This document shows positions 54,133-64,000 of a DNA stretch of 64,000 nucleotides, piece by piece; positions within the stretch are counted from its first letter, which is position 1, and every line of letters starts with the position of its first letter. Location of the stretch: NCBI GenBank assembly GCA_965213845.1, contig CBDCAI010000014.1:620001-684000 (forward strand), read 5' to 3'. The translations under genes and the position numbers were made by a program. The notes under the pieces were generated by a model. That model did not search any database. It was not told where the DNA came from and was given only the letters and a program-made list of their open reading frames with translations. The DNA is from JBBROS01 sp965213845. Its GTDB lineage: Bacteria > Pseudomonadota > Alphaproteobacteria > Acetobacterales > Acetobacteraceae.

Positions 54133-55173
54133 GTGGCTTTCCTCAGCATATTCGAAGTCACGAAACGCTATGGCGACTTCACCGCCGTCAGCGGGTTCAG
54201 CCTGTCTGTCGAGCGCGGCGAATTCGTCTGCCTCCTTGGACCGTCCGGGTGCGGCAAGACGACGATCCTGCAAATGATCTCGGGCTTCGTGGTCCCGTCG
54301 GCGGGGCGGATCGAACTCGACGGGCGGGACATGACGAGCATGAAACCGAACCGCCGGGGATTGGGCATAGTGTTCCAGAGCTACGCCCTGTTCCCACACA
54401 TGACGGTCGCCCAGAACGTGGCGTTCGGGCTCGAGATGCAGAAGGTCCGCGGGCGCGAACGCGCGACGCGTGTGGCAGAGTCGTTGGAGCAGGTGCACCT
54501 CGGCCCGATGGCCGGACGTTACCCGAGGGAGCTCTCGGGGGGACAACGGCAACGGGTCGCACTCGCCCGCGCGATCGTCATACGCCCGCCCGTGCTCCTG
54601 CTCGACGAACCCATGGGTGCCCTGGACGCAAAGCTCCGCGAGTCGATGCAGCTCGAACTGCGGGCCTTGCAGCGCCGGGTAGGCATTACGACGGTCATGG
54701 TCACCCACGACCAGGCCGAAGCGATGACACTCGCCGACAGGGTTGTGCTGATGAAACAGGGTAGCATCGAACAGATCGGCCGGCCGTTCGACCTGTACGA
54801 CCAGCCGAACGGCCGATTCTCTTCCACGTTCCTGGGCAAGGCAAACGTCTTTGCGGGGCTTCTGCATAATGGCGCGTTTGAAACGGCGGGCCACAGCCTG
54901 CCTGTCGGCACGACGTGCGCGACGGGCGAAGTCGACTACATCGTCCGGCCAGAGAAAATCGCCTTCACCCAGAAGGATGCGGTGGTGAGCGGCAGGATCA
55001 CGGCATGCGCCTTCCTGGGCAATCACTGGCTGTTCCAGGTGGAGACATGCCTCGGGACGATACAGCTGACCCAGGTCAACGATGGCCCGCCGCGTGCCGC
55101 CGAAGGCGACCACGTCGGCATGACATGGCAGTCGGGCTCGGTCCGCATCGTGGCGCGAGGCGAAGCCCCGTGA
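54133..55173 (+). CDS. PotA-type ABC transporter ATP-binding protein
   Basis: A 346-residue ATPase with Walker A GPSGCGKTT, Q-loop FQSYALFPHM, signature LSGGQRQR, Walker B LLLDEP and His in VTHDQAEA. The C-terminal TOBE domain (from about residue 270) is usual for the spermidine/putrescine/Fe3+ group. GTG 54133 is chosen because GGAGAG lies upstream and the domain starts right after it. It overlaps the permease start by 4 nt. Confidence 0.92.
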   Translation: MAFLSIFEVTKRYGDFTAVSGFSLSVERGEFVCLLGPSGCGKTTILQMISGFVVPSAGRIELDGRDMTSMKPNRRGLGIVFQSYALFPHMTVAQNVAFGLEMQKVRGRERATRVAESLEQVHLGPMAGRYPRELSGGQRQRVALARAIVIRPPVLLLDEPMGALDAKLRESMQLELRALQRRVGITTVMVTHDQAEAMTLADRVVLMKQGSIEQIGRPFDLYDQPNGRFSSTFLGKANVFAGLLHNGAFETAGHSLPVGTTCATGEVDYIVRPEKIAFTQKDAVVSGRITACAFLGNHWLFQVETCLGTIQLTQVNDGPPRAAEGDHVGMTWQSGSVRIVARGEAP

Positions 55174-56027
55174 CCGGACGCACCGCCCTGCCCTACTGGC
55201 TTGCAGCCCCCGGCGCCCTGTTGGTCGTCGGCCTGGTAGCGTTGCCGCTCGTCATGACGTTGTCCCTCAGCCTCTACCCGCTCCTGCCGGACGGCGGCAT
55301 CGGGCCGGATCTCTCGCTCACGAATTACGCCCAGGTCCTGACCGACGACTACTTCCAGTCGATCTTCGCGCGGACGTTCGGTCTCGCTGCCGTGGTCACC
55401 GGAATCTGCATCCTGGTCGGCGTTCCCGAGGCGTATGTCATCCACCGGCTGCCGGGCAGCTGGCGGGCGGTCTCCATCCTGGTCGTGCTCGGCCCGCTGC
55501 TCGTCTCGGTGGTGGTTCGCTCCCTGGGCTGGGCGATCCTGTTGGGCAGCGACGGGTTGATCAACACCGGCCTCCTCGCCCTCCATCTCATCGATCGGCC
55601 ATTGAAGCTCATGTTCAGCTTCAGCGGCCTGGTCATCGCGCTGGTGCACGTCCTCGTTCCCTACATGGTGCTTTCGGTCTGGGCATCCTTGCAAAAGCTC
55701 GACCCGTCCGGCGAGCAGGCAGCCGAGTCGCTCGGCGCGGGGCCCGCAACGGTGATGCGCAAGATCGTGCTGCCCCAGCTCGTCCCCGGAATCCTCTCCG
55801 GCGGCCTGATCGTCTTCGCGCTTGCCGCCAGCGCGTTCGCGACGCCGTCCATCATCGGAGGCCGCCGGCTCAAGGTCGTGCCCACCGCGATATACGACCA
55901 ATTCCTGAGCGCGCTCGACTGGCCGTTGGGGGCCGCCCTTGCGGCAGCCCTGGTCGCGGCCGTTCTGGCCGTCTCGGTGGTGGTGAACCGGCTGGTGGAA
56001 CGCCGCTACCGGCAGGTGTTCCTATGA
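55170..56027 (+). CDS. ABC transporter permease (PotB-type)
   Basis: A 285-residue membrane protein with about six hydrophobic segments and the EAA loop QAAESLGAGPATVMRKIVLP near residue 190. The GTG at 55170 overlaps the ATPase stop as GTGA. First of two permeases forming the membrane channel. Confidence 0.92.
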   Translation: MTGRTALPYWLAAPGALLVVGLVALPLVMTLSLSLYPLLPDGGIGPDLSLTNYAQVLTDDYFQSIFARTFGLAAVVTGICILVGVPEAYVIHRLPGSWRAVSILVVLGPLLVSVVVRSLGWAILLGSDGLINTGLLALHLIDRPLKLMFSFSGLVIALVHVLVPYMVLSVWASLQKLDPSGEQAAESLGAGPATVMRKIVLPQLVPGILSGGLIVFALAASAFATPSIIGGRRLKVVPTAIYDQFLSALDWPLGAALAAALVAAVLAVSVVVNRLVERRYRQVFL

Positions 56028-56818
56028 ATCGGGTTCCGCGTCCGTTGCTCGTCTTCCACGGGCTGTTCGCCGCGTTCATGCTTGCGCCGCTCGTGGTCGT
56101 GGTTCTCGTCGCTTTCACCGACAAGGGCTACCTGTCCATGCCGTTCGACGGTGCATCGTTACGTTGGTTCAGGGCGATACTCGCCAACGACGACTTCGTC
56201 ACCGCATTCTGGCGGAGCCTCGCCCTGGCTGCTGTCGCGGCGACCTTGGCGGCGGCCCTCTCGGTGCCGGCGGGAATGGCGATCGCGTGGTATCGGTTCA
56301 GGGGCCGCGAGGCATTGCTGGGCCTTCTCCTGTCGCCGCTCATCGTGCCGCCTATCGTCCTGGGCATCGCGCTCCTCCGCTTCCTGACGCTAATCGGCGA
56401 GACCGGCACGGTCACCGGGCTGGTCGCGACGCATGTCGTCCTGGTCATGCCCTTCATGCTGCGCCTCGTGGTGGCCGGCGCCACCGGGTTCGACCGTAGC
56501 ATCGCACATGCCGCCCAATCCCTGGGCGCTTCCGGCTGGACGGTGTTCCGCCGGATCGAGGTGCCGATCCTGATCCCCGCGATCGCCGGCGGTTGGCTGA
56601 TCTCGTTCATCACCAGCTTCGACGAACTGACGATGACGGTCTTCGTGGCTTCGCCCAGCACGCAGACGCTGCCCGTGAAGATGTATGCGTACATCGCCAA
56701 CACCATCGACCCGCTCCTCGCCTCAATCTCCACCGTGATCATCGCGCTCACCTTGGCACTGATGGTGCTCCTCGACCGCTTCTACGGTCTCGACCGCGTT
56801 CTCGGAGGCAAGGCTTGA
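56024..56818 (+). CDS. ABC transporter permease (PotC-type)
   Basis: A 264-residue membrane protein with six hydrophobic segments and the EAA loop HAAQSLGASGWTVFRRIEVP near residue 160, followed by SFDELTMTVF, typical of PotC. It overlaps the preceding permease by 4 nt and the oxidoreductase start by 1 nt, so uptake and oxidation genes share an operon. Confidence 0.92.
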   Translation: MNRVPRPLLVFHGLFAAFMLAPLVVVVLVAFTDKGYLSMPFDGASLRWFRAILANDDFVTAFWRSLALAAVAATLAAALSVPAGMAIAWYRFRGREALLGLLLSPLIVPPIVLGIALLRFLTLIGETGTVTGLVATHVVLVMPFMLRLVVAGATGFDRSIAHAAQSLGASGWTVFRRIEVPILIPAIAGGWLISFITSFDELTMTVFVASPSTQTLPVKMYAYIANTIDPLLASISTVIIALTLALMVLLDRFYGLDRVLGGKA

Positions 56819-57993
56819 TGCCCGTGGCACAATCGTCGATGACACGCCCGGGAGACGGGGGCGTGGTCGCTTCCGGCTCCACCTTCGATGCCATCGTTGT
56901 CGGAGGCGGCCTCGTCGGATCCGCCATCGCCCAGGGCTTGACGCGGATCGGCCTGTCCACCCTCGTCCTGGACGAGGGGGACGTGGCGCACCGTGCGACG
57001 CGGGGCAACTTCGGCTTGGTGTGGGTCCAGGGAAAAGGGCTCGGCGCTCCCCATTACCAACGCTGGACCCGGACGTCCGCCGAAGAGTGGCCGGGCCTGG
57101 CCTCGGAACTGCTTGACCGGACCGGCATCGACACCGGTCTCAGGCAGCCCGGCGGCATGGTGTTCTGCATGAGCCAGGCGGAGATGGACGACCGGTCCGC
57201 TGCAATGGAGCAGTGCCGACGCGAGGCAGGCAATGCCGGGCTGACCTACCGCCTGCTTTCGGGCGCCGAGGCGCGGGATATGATGCCGGGCCTCGGGCCC
57301 AAGGTGGTCGGGGCCGTGTGGACCCCGTACGACGGACATGCCAGCCCGCTCTACCTGATGCGCTCGCTGCACGCCGCGCATGTCGATGGCGGGGGCACCT
57401 ACCGGCCCAACGAAAAGGTCGAAAGGATAGACCCTGCCCCGCGCGACTTCTCGGTGACAACCGCAAGCGGCACCTACCGGGCGCCGCGCCTGGTGCTCGC
57501 ATCCGGGTTGGGCAACGTGGACCTCGCGCCGCAAGTAGGCCTGTCGGTCCCGGTCAGGCCGCAGCGCGGCCAGATACTCGTGACCGAGCGGACGCAGCCG
57601 TTCCTCACCATGCCGGCCCTGAACGTGCGACAGACCGAGGAAGGCTCGATCATGATGGGGGACAGCAAGGAGGACGCGGGCTTCGACACCTGGACGCAGA
57701 CCCCGTCCGCCATGGGCGCCATCGCGGCACGGGCCATCGCGACCTTTCCCGCCATAGCCGACCTCAACATCGTGCGGGCCTGGTCCGCGCTGCGGGTCCT
57801 TTCGCCCGACGGGTTGCCCATCTACGACGAATCCGAACAGTTCCCGGGGGCGTTCTCCGCCAGCTGCCACTCCGGCGTCACGCTCGCCGGGGCGCACTCC
57901 CGCCAACTTGCACCGATGATCGCCGAGGGCGCCCTGACACCCGGGATGCAGCCGTTTACAGGAAAGCGTTTCGATGTTCAGACAGCGTCCTGA
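56818..57993 (+). CDS. FAD-dependent oxidoreductase, DadA/HcnC-like catalytic subunit
   Basis: A 391-residue amine oxidase of the DAO family. The FAD-binding DAIVVGGGLVGSAIAQGL lies near residue 25 and the C-terminal FSASCHSGVTLAGAHSRQLA closes the FAD site. The combination with a small 2Fe-2S protein and a second FAD protein downstream matches HcnABC, octopine/nopaline oxidase and D-hydroxyproline dehydrogenase complexes, where this is the beta subunit that dehydrogenates the C-N bond. Start ATG 56818 overlaps the permease stop. Confidence 0.9.
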   Translation: MPVAQSSMTRPGDGGVVASGSTFDAIVVGGGLVGSAIAQGLTRIGLSTLVLDEGDVAHRATRGNFGLVWVQGKGLGAPHYQRWTRTSAEEWPGLASELLDRTGIDTGLRQPGGMVFCMSQAEMDDRSAAMEQCRREAGNAGLTYRLLSGAEARDMMPGLGPKVVGAVWTPYDGHASPLYLMRSLHAAHVDGGGTYRPNEKVERIDPAPRDFSVTTASGTYRAPRLVLASGLGNVDLAPQVGLSVPVRPQRGQILVTERTQPFLTMPALNVRQTEEGSIMMGDSKEDAGFDTWTQTPSAMGAIAARAIATFPAIADLNIVRAWSALRVLSPDGLPIYDESEQFPGAFSASCHSGVTLAGAHSRQLAPMIAEGALTPGMQPFTGKRFDVQTAS

Positions 57994-58300
57994 GTCCCGC
58001 CCGGACGGGCATGGCATCGAGGTCTTCGTGGACGGGACCCCGGTGACCGTCCCCCGGGGCGCCTCCGCCGCGGCCGCCGTCCTCGTGACGGATGCACGCG
58101 CGATCCGTGTCACCCCCGTCGGCGGGTCCCCGCGCCTGCCCTATTGCATGATGGGGATCTGCTTCGACTGCCTGGCCGAAATCGACGGCGTGCCAAATCG
58201 TCAGGCCTGCATGGTGCCCGTCTCGCCAGGCATGCGCATCGACATCCAGCGGGGCGCCCGCGCCCACCGGAACGACATGATCCGGGATGACGCCGCATGA
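57974..58300 (+). CDS. 2Fe-2S protein, HcnA-like small subunit
   Basis: A 108-residue protein with cysteines spaced C-x4-C-x2-C-x12-C (CMMGICFDC, then QAC), a plant-type 2Fe-2S ferredoxin fold as in HcnA and the gamma subunit of opine oxidases. It carries electrons between the two flavoproteins. It overlaps its upstream neighbour by 20 nt and the next gene by 4 nt. Confidence 0.92.
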   Translation: MFRQRPESRPDGHGIEVFVDGTPVTVPRGASAAAAVLVTDARAIRVTPVGGSPRLPYCMMGICFDCLAEIDGVPNRQACMVPVSPGMRIDIQRGARAHRNDMIRDDAA

Positions 58301-59682
58301 CGTACGACCTGGCGATCGTGGGCGCCGGACCGGCCGGGATGGCAGCCGCATTGGGTGCGACATCGTTCGGCCTGTCGACGGTCGTGCTGGATGAACAGCC
58401 GGCGCCCGGCGGACAGATTTTCCGCTCCGTCGAAACGGCGCACCGAGATCCGGCCCTTTCCGGCGAGTTCGTGGACGCGGGGGCGACGCTCGCAGCTGAG
58501 TTCCGGGCCGCCCGGGGCATAGATTACCGTCCGTCCACCACGCTTTGGCACCTGGAGCCGGGAGGCGGCCTCCTTTCTGTCCTTTCCGGTGGCGCCACCT
58601 CGGAGATCAAGGCAAGGCGGGTGCTGCTGGCAACAGGCGCGCAGGAACGACCGGTCCCGATCCCGGGCTGGACGCTCCCCGGCGTGATGGGTGCCGGGGC
58701 CGCGCAGATCATGCTCAAGTCCGCGGGTGCGGTCCCTTCGGGAAACGTCGTGATCGCCGGACAGGGGCCGCTGGTGTGGCTGGTTGCCGTGCAGATCCTG
58801 CGTGCCCGAAGCGGACCCGTCACCCTGCTGGAGACCGGCGGCCGCGGCGCCTTGTGGGATGCGGTCCGCGCGGGAGGGCTGTGGACCGGGAGGAAGCTGC
58901 TGACCAAAGGCATCGGACTGGTCCGCGAAGCCCGGCAGCTCGGCCTCCGCATCGTCCGGAATGCGCGGAACCTGCGCGCAGAGGGCGAGGGGCGGGTCCA
59001 GTCCGTCTCTTGGGACGGCGGGACGTTGCAGTGCGACGTGTTGCTGCTGCACCAGGGGGTCGTCCCCTCCACGCACGTTTCCCGCGCCCTCGGCCTCGAG
59101 CACGAGTGGGATGCTCGGCAGCTATGCTGGCGCCCGACCCTCGATGGTTGGGGCGCCACGAGCCACGCCAACGTGGCGATCGCGGGCGACGGTGGAGGGA
59201 TTGGCGGCTGGCAGGTGGCATCCTGCACCGGGGAGCTCGCGGCCCTCGATGCCGCGCATCGCCTGGCTCGCGTCGGCGAGGCGGAGCGGGAGCGGCGCGC
59301 AGTCCGGGTTCGGCGCGAGATGAAGCGTAGCCTGGCGCTGCGGCCCTTCCTGGACCGGCTGTATGCGCCGCCAGACGACATACTCGCCCCGGCAGCGGAA
59401 GGCACGATCGTCTGCCGCTGCGAGGAGATCACCGCGGGCCAGGTCCGGGCAGTCGCCAGGAGAGGTGCCACGGGCCCCAACCAAGCCAAATCTTATCTAC
59501 GTGCCGGAATGGGTCCGTGCCAGGGCCGTATGTGCGGGACGACGGTCGCGGCGCTGATCGCGCAGGAGCGGGGGGTCTCGATAGAGGAGACCGGCTTCCT
59601 GCGGGCGCGGGCGCCATACAAGCCGCTGACAGTCGGACAGCTTGCTGCTGCAACCGTGGGTGACGGTAGCCATGAAACCTAA
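58297..59682 (+). CDS. FAD/NAD-binding oxidoreductase with BFD-like 2Fe-2S domain, HcnB-like
   Basis: A 461-residue protein. N-terminal FAD site AIVGAGPAGMAAAL, the second dinucleotide fold ATGAQERPVPIPGWTLPG, and a C-terminal BFD-like domain with Cys-Arg-Cys and, about 33 residues later, CQGRMC. This is the alpha subunit arrangement of HcnB and opine/D-hydroxyproline dehydrogenases. Starts ATG 58297, coupled to the 2Fe-2S gene. Confidence 0.92.
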   Translation: MTYDLAIVGAGPAGMAAALGATSFGLSTVVLDEQPAPGGQIFRSVETAHRDPALSGEFVDAGATLAAEFRAARGIDYRPSTTLWHLEPGGGLLSVLSGGATSEIKARRVLLATGAQERPVPIPGWTLPGVMGAGAAQIMLKSAGAVPSGNVVIAGQGPLVWLVAVQILRARSGPVTLLETGGRGALWDAVRAGGLWTGRKLLTKGIGLVREARQLGLRIVRNARNLRAEGEGRVQSVSWDGGTLQCDVLLLHQGVVPSTHVSRALGLEHEWDARQLCWRPTLDGWGATSHANVAIAGDGGGIGGWQVASCTGELAALDAAHRLARVGEAERERRAVRVRREMKRSLALRPFLDRLYAPPDDILAPAAEGTIVCRCEEITAGQVRAVARRGATGPNQAKSYLRAGMGPCQGRMCGTTVAALIAQERGVSIEETGFLRARAPYKPLTVGQLAAATVGDGSHET

Positions 59683-59712
59683 AAGTCCTGCTCGACGTGG
59701 TCGGACGGTTCC

Positions 59713-60834
59713 ATGAGCCCCAGCCGCGTGACAGTGCTCGGCACCGGGCCCATCGGCCTGGGAAGCGCGGCGCTGCTGCTCGCCAGGGGACACCGGCCCG
59801 TCGTTTGGTCCCCCAGGGGCAAGCTGCCGGTCGGACCCATGGTCCTTGCGGCGGAAGGTGCCCTGACGGAGGCGGGCACGATCGAAGTGGCCCGGAGCTG
59901 TGCCGACGCGGTCGCCGGGGCGTCCGCCGTGCTCGTCGCAGTTCCGGCCAACGCCTACCGAATGACGCTGGAGTCCCTGGCTGCCTGCCTGCTGCCGGGC
60001 CAGCCGGTCATCTTCAGCGGCCACCTGTCGTTCGGAGCCCTGTTCCTGTCCCGCCTTCTGGCCTGCCGGGGCGTCGCTGCCCCGGTCGGGGCCTGGGGGA
60101 CCACCCTGGTGAGTGGCGGCCTGCTCGCACCGGACCGCGTGAGGCTTTCCAGCATCCGGAACGAGGTGGACCTGGCCGCCGTCCCGGGATCCGGGGGTGA
60201 GCGGATGCTGGACCTCTGCCGGATGCTTTTCGGCGACCGCTTCCGCCTACGGGACGGGCTCGTAGCGGTCACGCTGAGCAACGCCAATCCGCAAAACCAC
60301 CTTGCCATCGCACTGTGCAACATCACGCGCATGGAGAATGGGGAGACCTGGCGGCAATATGCCAACATCACCCCGGCCGTCGGCCGTTTCATGGAGGGGC
60401 TCGACGCCGAGCGCCTCGCCATCGCGGAAGCGTTCGGTGTCGCGGTCCGCACGCTCCGGAAGCACTTCCATCTTTCGTTTCACATACCGGAGGCTCCGAT
60501 CGGGCAGATGGCGGCCAGTCTTGCCGCGGGGCCGAACGATCCACTGGCGCCTGCGACACTACAAACACGGTATGTCCTCGAGGACGCACCCTTCGGCCTT
60601 CACACGACCGTGCTGCTCGGGGGCATCTGCGGACGGCCCGCACCGTTGCACGAGGCCGGGCTGCGGACGCTCTCGGCCCTCTACGGTCACGACCTGGCGG
60701 CTGACAACGACATCCTGCCCTCGCTGCACCTGGACGGGATGAGTGCCTCGCAGCTGCTGCGGATCGCGGACCGAGGATGGGAATGCGGGCCGGAACATGG
60801 CGCGGTGGCCAAGCCGGCGGAACCGACAGCGTGA
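59713..60834 (+). CDS. Octopine/nopaline dehydrogenase-family protein
   Basis: A 373-residue protein with an N-terminal NAD(P) motif VLGTGPIGLGSAALLL and a C-terminal helical opine-dehydrogenase domain (SNANPQNHLAIALCNITRME; the NxxxH pair of the active site region). Opine dehydrogenases make or split N-carboxyalkyl amino acids. Placed 30 bp after an opine-oxidase-like complex and an importer, it supports an opine-type compound as the substrate of the cluster. Biosynthetic versus catabolic direction cannot be decided. Confidence 0.87.
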   Translation: MSPSRVTVLGTGPIGLGSAALLLARGHRPVVWSPRGKLPVGPMVLAAEGALTEAGTIEVARSCADAVAGASAVLVAVPANAYRMTLESLAACLLPGQPVIFSGHLSFGALFLSRLLACRGVAAPVGAWGTTLVSGGLLAPDRVRLSSIRNEVDLAAVPGSGGERMLDLCRMLFGDRFRLRDGLVAVTLSNANPQNHLAIALCNITRMENGETWRQYANITPAVGRFMEGLDAERLAIAEAFGVAVRTLRKHFHLSFHIPEAPIGQMAASLAAGPNDPLAPATLQTRYVLEDAPFGLHTTVLLGGICGRPAPLHEAGLRTLSALYGHDLAADNDILPSLHLDGMSASQLLRIADRGWECGPEHGAVAKPAEPTA

Positions 60835-60898
60835 CCACATCCACTCTGGCGTCACGTTCGGTATGGTGACCTACAACGCAATCTAGGAAGCGCGCCCG

Positions 60899-61186
60899 AT
60901 GAACATCCAGCAGATCGCCGACCGTTTGGCCGACCGCCATGAAATGCCGCGTGCCCGTGCAAAGCAACTTGTCGACGCGATCTTGGGATCGATCGCCGAC
61001 GCCGTAGCTAACGGCGAGGTCGTGAGCCTTCCGGGTTTCGGGAAGTTCAAAGTTGCCGACCGCCCTGCCCGGGCAGGGCGTAACCCGGCGACAGGGGAGC
61101 GGATAGAGATCGCGGCCTCGCGAAAACTCACGTTCACGGCCGCGAAGCAGCTGAAGGACAAGTTGCTCGTGTCCAAGACAACTTGA
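60899..61186 (+). CDS. HU/IHF-family DNA-binding protein
   Basis: A 95-residue histone-like protein with the family signature GFGKFKVADRPARAGRNPAT in the DNA-binding arm and a helical dimerisation N-terminus. It is a nucleoid protein, probably an extra HU copy carried by the cluster or island. Encoded between the opine dehydrogenase and serine dehydratase genes with its own spacing. Confidence 0.93.
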   Translation: MNIQQIADRLADRHEMPRARAKQLVDAILGSIADAVANGEVVSLPGFGKFKVADRPARAGRNPATGERIEIAASRKLTFTAAKQLKDKLLVSKTT

Positions 61187-61273
61187 GGACAAGGCGATGA
61201 TCCGCACACCGCACCCACCGTGGAACTAAGGCACTCGCCGCTAGCCATGGAAATCCGTAGACCTGGGACACCG

Positions 61274-62650
<1,377 letters not shown>

Positions 62651-63318
62651 CCGGAAAAGCCGACCGGCGCGCCATGTGGCCCCGGACTTCATCTCGGTCC
62701 CGATAACCGACGGGCGATCCGACCAAGCTAAGATACGCTACGTGCGATTTGGCCGCATTCATACCAGTCCAAATCATGCGCCCCGAACCTGAATCATGCG
62801 ACCAGCCCCGGGGCGGTCGGGAAAGGCCGACCTACACGCGTCAGCGGCCGACGAGTCTTCACGACCTCGCGGTAGTCTTCGACTACCCTGCCCGGCCAAC
62901 CCGGCCGGGCATCCAGCACGCCGGCAAGGTTGGCGCTGAGCGGGGGGTGCGGATCAGGGCTGCGTTCCTTTGGCAACGGATGCGCTTACATGGACGAACT
63001 AACAAGTGGGGTGGCGCGCCGCCGAAAGGGCTCACGACGGGTGCGGTCCAACGACATTGTGCGGCCACATGTTGATACTGTTGCCCGGAGTGCTGTCGCT
63101 GGGTCATTTCCTCAGTGCGGAGAGGGCCATCGGGGCCGGGCTCACCCCCTCCTTGGTCGGAACGGCGGTGAAACCAGTTGCAGGTGCCTCCTTGATCGCG
63201 GTTAGCGGCCACGGTCGCGTCGCGGTCCGAGCGGCGGGTCAGAGCCCTTCCTAGACGGTCAAGGAAGCATAAAATCGGACGGACCCGGTCGATCAGCTGT
63301 CCACCATGGTAGTACGGT
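62651..63318. other. No recognisable gene
   Basis: About 670 bases between the serine dehydratase and a regulator. Several frames are open but none has a good start or a motif. ATCATGCG occurs twice near 62775 and 62799, a possible IS-end relic. No RNA gene was seen. Confidence 0.4.
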
Positions 63319-63915
63319 TCAGTCTGCCTGTCCGGCCAAGAGCGCCCGCGCCCGGGTGAACTCGCGGCAGCGGGCGAGGCCGGGCCAGACCACCAGCAAG
63401 GCCTTCTTGTTCACTCCAAAACCGGGCGCGAGCGCCAGCACCTCGGAGTGCAGGCCCGGATAGGGGCCCGGCCCTGGGCGGAGCAGGGCATCGAGGCGGC
63501 CGGCAAGAAGGTCGGCCACGTCGTCGGTCGCGACCGCCCGAACGTAGTCGGGCGGCCGCTTCGTTCCCGCGAGACGGGCGAGCAGGCGGTCCGGCTCGTC
63601 ACTCAGGGACGGCGAGATGCCAAGGCGTAGCGGCTTCGTCTTCAAGGCTTTCGCGACCGTGTCGCTGGCTTTCGACAGGCATTCGAAGGCTGCCGACACT
63701 TCCGGCAGCAGTGCCTCGCCCTGTGCGGTGAGGATAAGGCTGCGGTGCAGGCGTTGGAACAGCGGCACGCCGAGCGCCTGTTCGAGATGCTTCACCTGCT
63801 GGCTGATCGCGCCGGGCGTTACGGACAGTTCCGTCGCGGCCGCCTTGAAGCTCAGGTGGCGGCCAGCGGCCTCGAAGGCACGCAATCCGTTGAGGGGCGG
63901 CAGGCGATGGCTCAT
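63319..63915 (-). CDS. Short LysR-type (GcvA-like) regulator
   Basis: A 198-residue protein. Residues 1-65 are a standard LysR winged helix (SHRLPPLNGLRAFEAAGRHL; SVTPGAISQQVKHLEQALGV). The effector part is only about 110 residues instead of 200: it begins LRLGISPSLS and soon reaches the family's usual C-terminal helix (CREFTRARALLAG), so one lobe of the binding domain seems to be missing. ATG 63915 is the start used by the family; an ATG at 63984 is upstream. Target unknown. Confidence 0.82.
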   Translation of the reverse strand: MSHRLPPLNGLRAFEAAGRHLSFKAAATELSVTPGAISQQVKHLEQALGVPLFQRLHRSLILTAQGEALLPEVSAAFECLSKASDTVAKALKTKPLRLGISPSLSDEPDRLLARLAGTKRPPDYVRAVATDDVADLLAGRLDALLRPGPGPYPGLHSEVLALAPGFGVNKKALLVVWPGLARCREFTRARALLAGQAD

Positions 63916-64000
63916 GAGTGGGGCTCCGGGCATTAAGATGCCTGGCGTCAGAATAGAAAAACTCCTCTGACCTGTCAGGAACAATCGGTTGAGTGTTCCC

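Noticed and set aside
57140..57502. Minus-strand frames over the DadA-like gene and similar antisense frames in the catabolic cluster
   Set aside because: Arg/Pro/Ala-rich shadows without start signals or motifs.

Overview
The window is GC-rich, densely coded DNA with GTG/TTG starts, ATGA overlaps and alphaproteobacterial gene content (paired CheY/CheZ, several ABC importers, a DUF29 fragment). It most resembles a Rhodospirillales/Acetobacteraceae chromosome. The taxon is inferred from gene content, not from a marker gene. No rRNA, tRNA or CRISPR array was recognised.

Bases 1-25157 look like ordinary chromosome. In order they hold: a sugar operon (B12-binding radical SAM protein cut by the window edge, plus two NAD-dependent sugar epimerases); a phnCDE-type phosphonate/phosphite ABC importer; cheY-cheZ; an SsuABC/TauABC-type importer; an aldo/keto reductase; a small locus with an AT-rich leader and a 55-residue peptide carrying the same 12-residue motif twice (GRVHVGGGMMRF), followed by a DUF6065-like protein, a SARP/TPR regulator, a Bcr/CflA-type exporter and an SDR; a thiolase; a metallo-beta-lactamase-fold hydrolase coupled to a DUF29 fragment; and an approximately 1820-residue TPR protein with three glycosyltransferase regions.

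At 25157/25158 the reading frame of comM (yifB, Mg-chelatase-like) breaks off after its N-terminal domain, and the gene's remainder is not seen before base 64000. I read this as the left end of a genomic island. Its accessory content includes a Ser/Thr kinase with a small partner, a secreted protein, a large serine recombinase (likely integrase), a DUF5131 gene with one amber codon, and a 1621-residue NERD - pseudokinase - kinase - SF1 helicase protein coupled to a winged-helix partner (the best candidate for an undescribed defence system). It also includes nested IS debris (ISL3, IS256, IS21-type end repeats, a 60-bp palindrome) and a decaying operon. In that operon an FtsH-like AAA+ gene is interrupted by an intact IS256-family element with an 8-bp target duplication and also carries a 1-nt deletion, and the next gene, a metallophosphoesterase, is frameshifted in a G7 run. 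Two DUF6634-like paralogues in direct orientation (26.5 and 49.5 kb) bracket about 23 kb of this material.

From 50.2 to 62.7 kb lies a coherent catabolic cluster: an XRE-cupin regulator, a LysR regulator divergent from a PotABCD-type importer, a three-subunit HcnABC/opine-oxidase-like dehydrogenase (FAD, 2Fe-2S and FAD+BFD subunits), an octopine/nopaline-dehydrogenase-family protein, an HU protein and a one-chain iron-sulfur L-serine dehydratase. The likely theme is uptake and oxidation of an opine-like N-substituted amino acid, with serine a possible product. A short LysR-type regulator ends the window.
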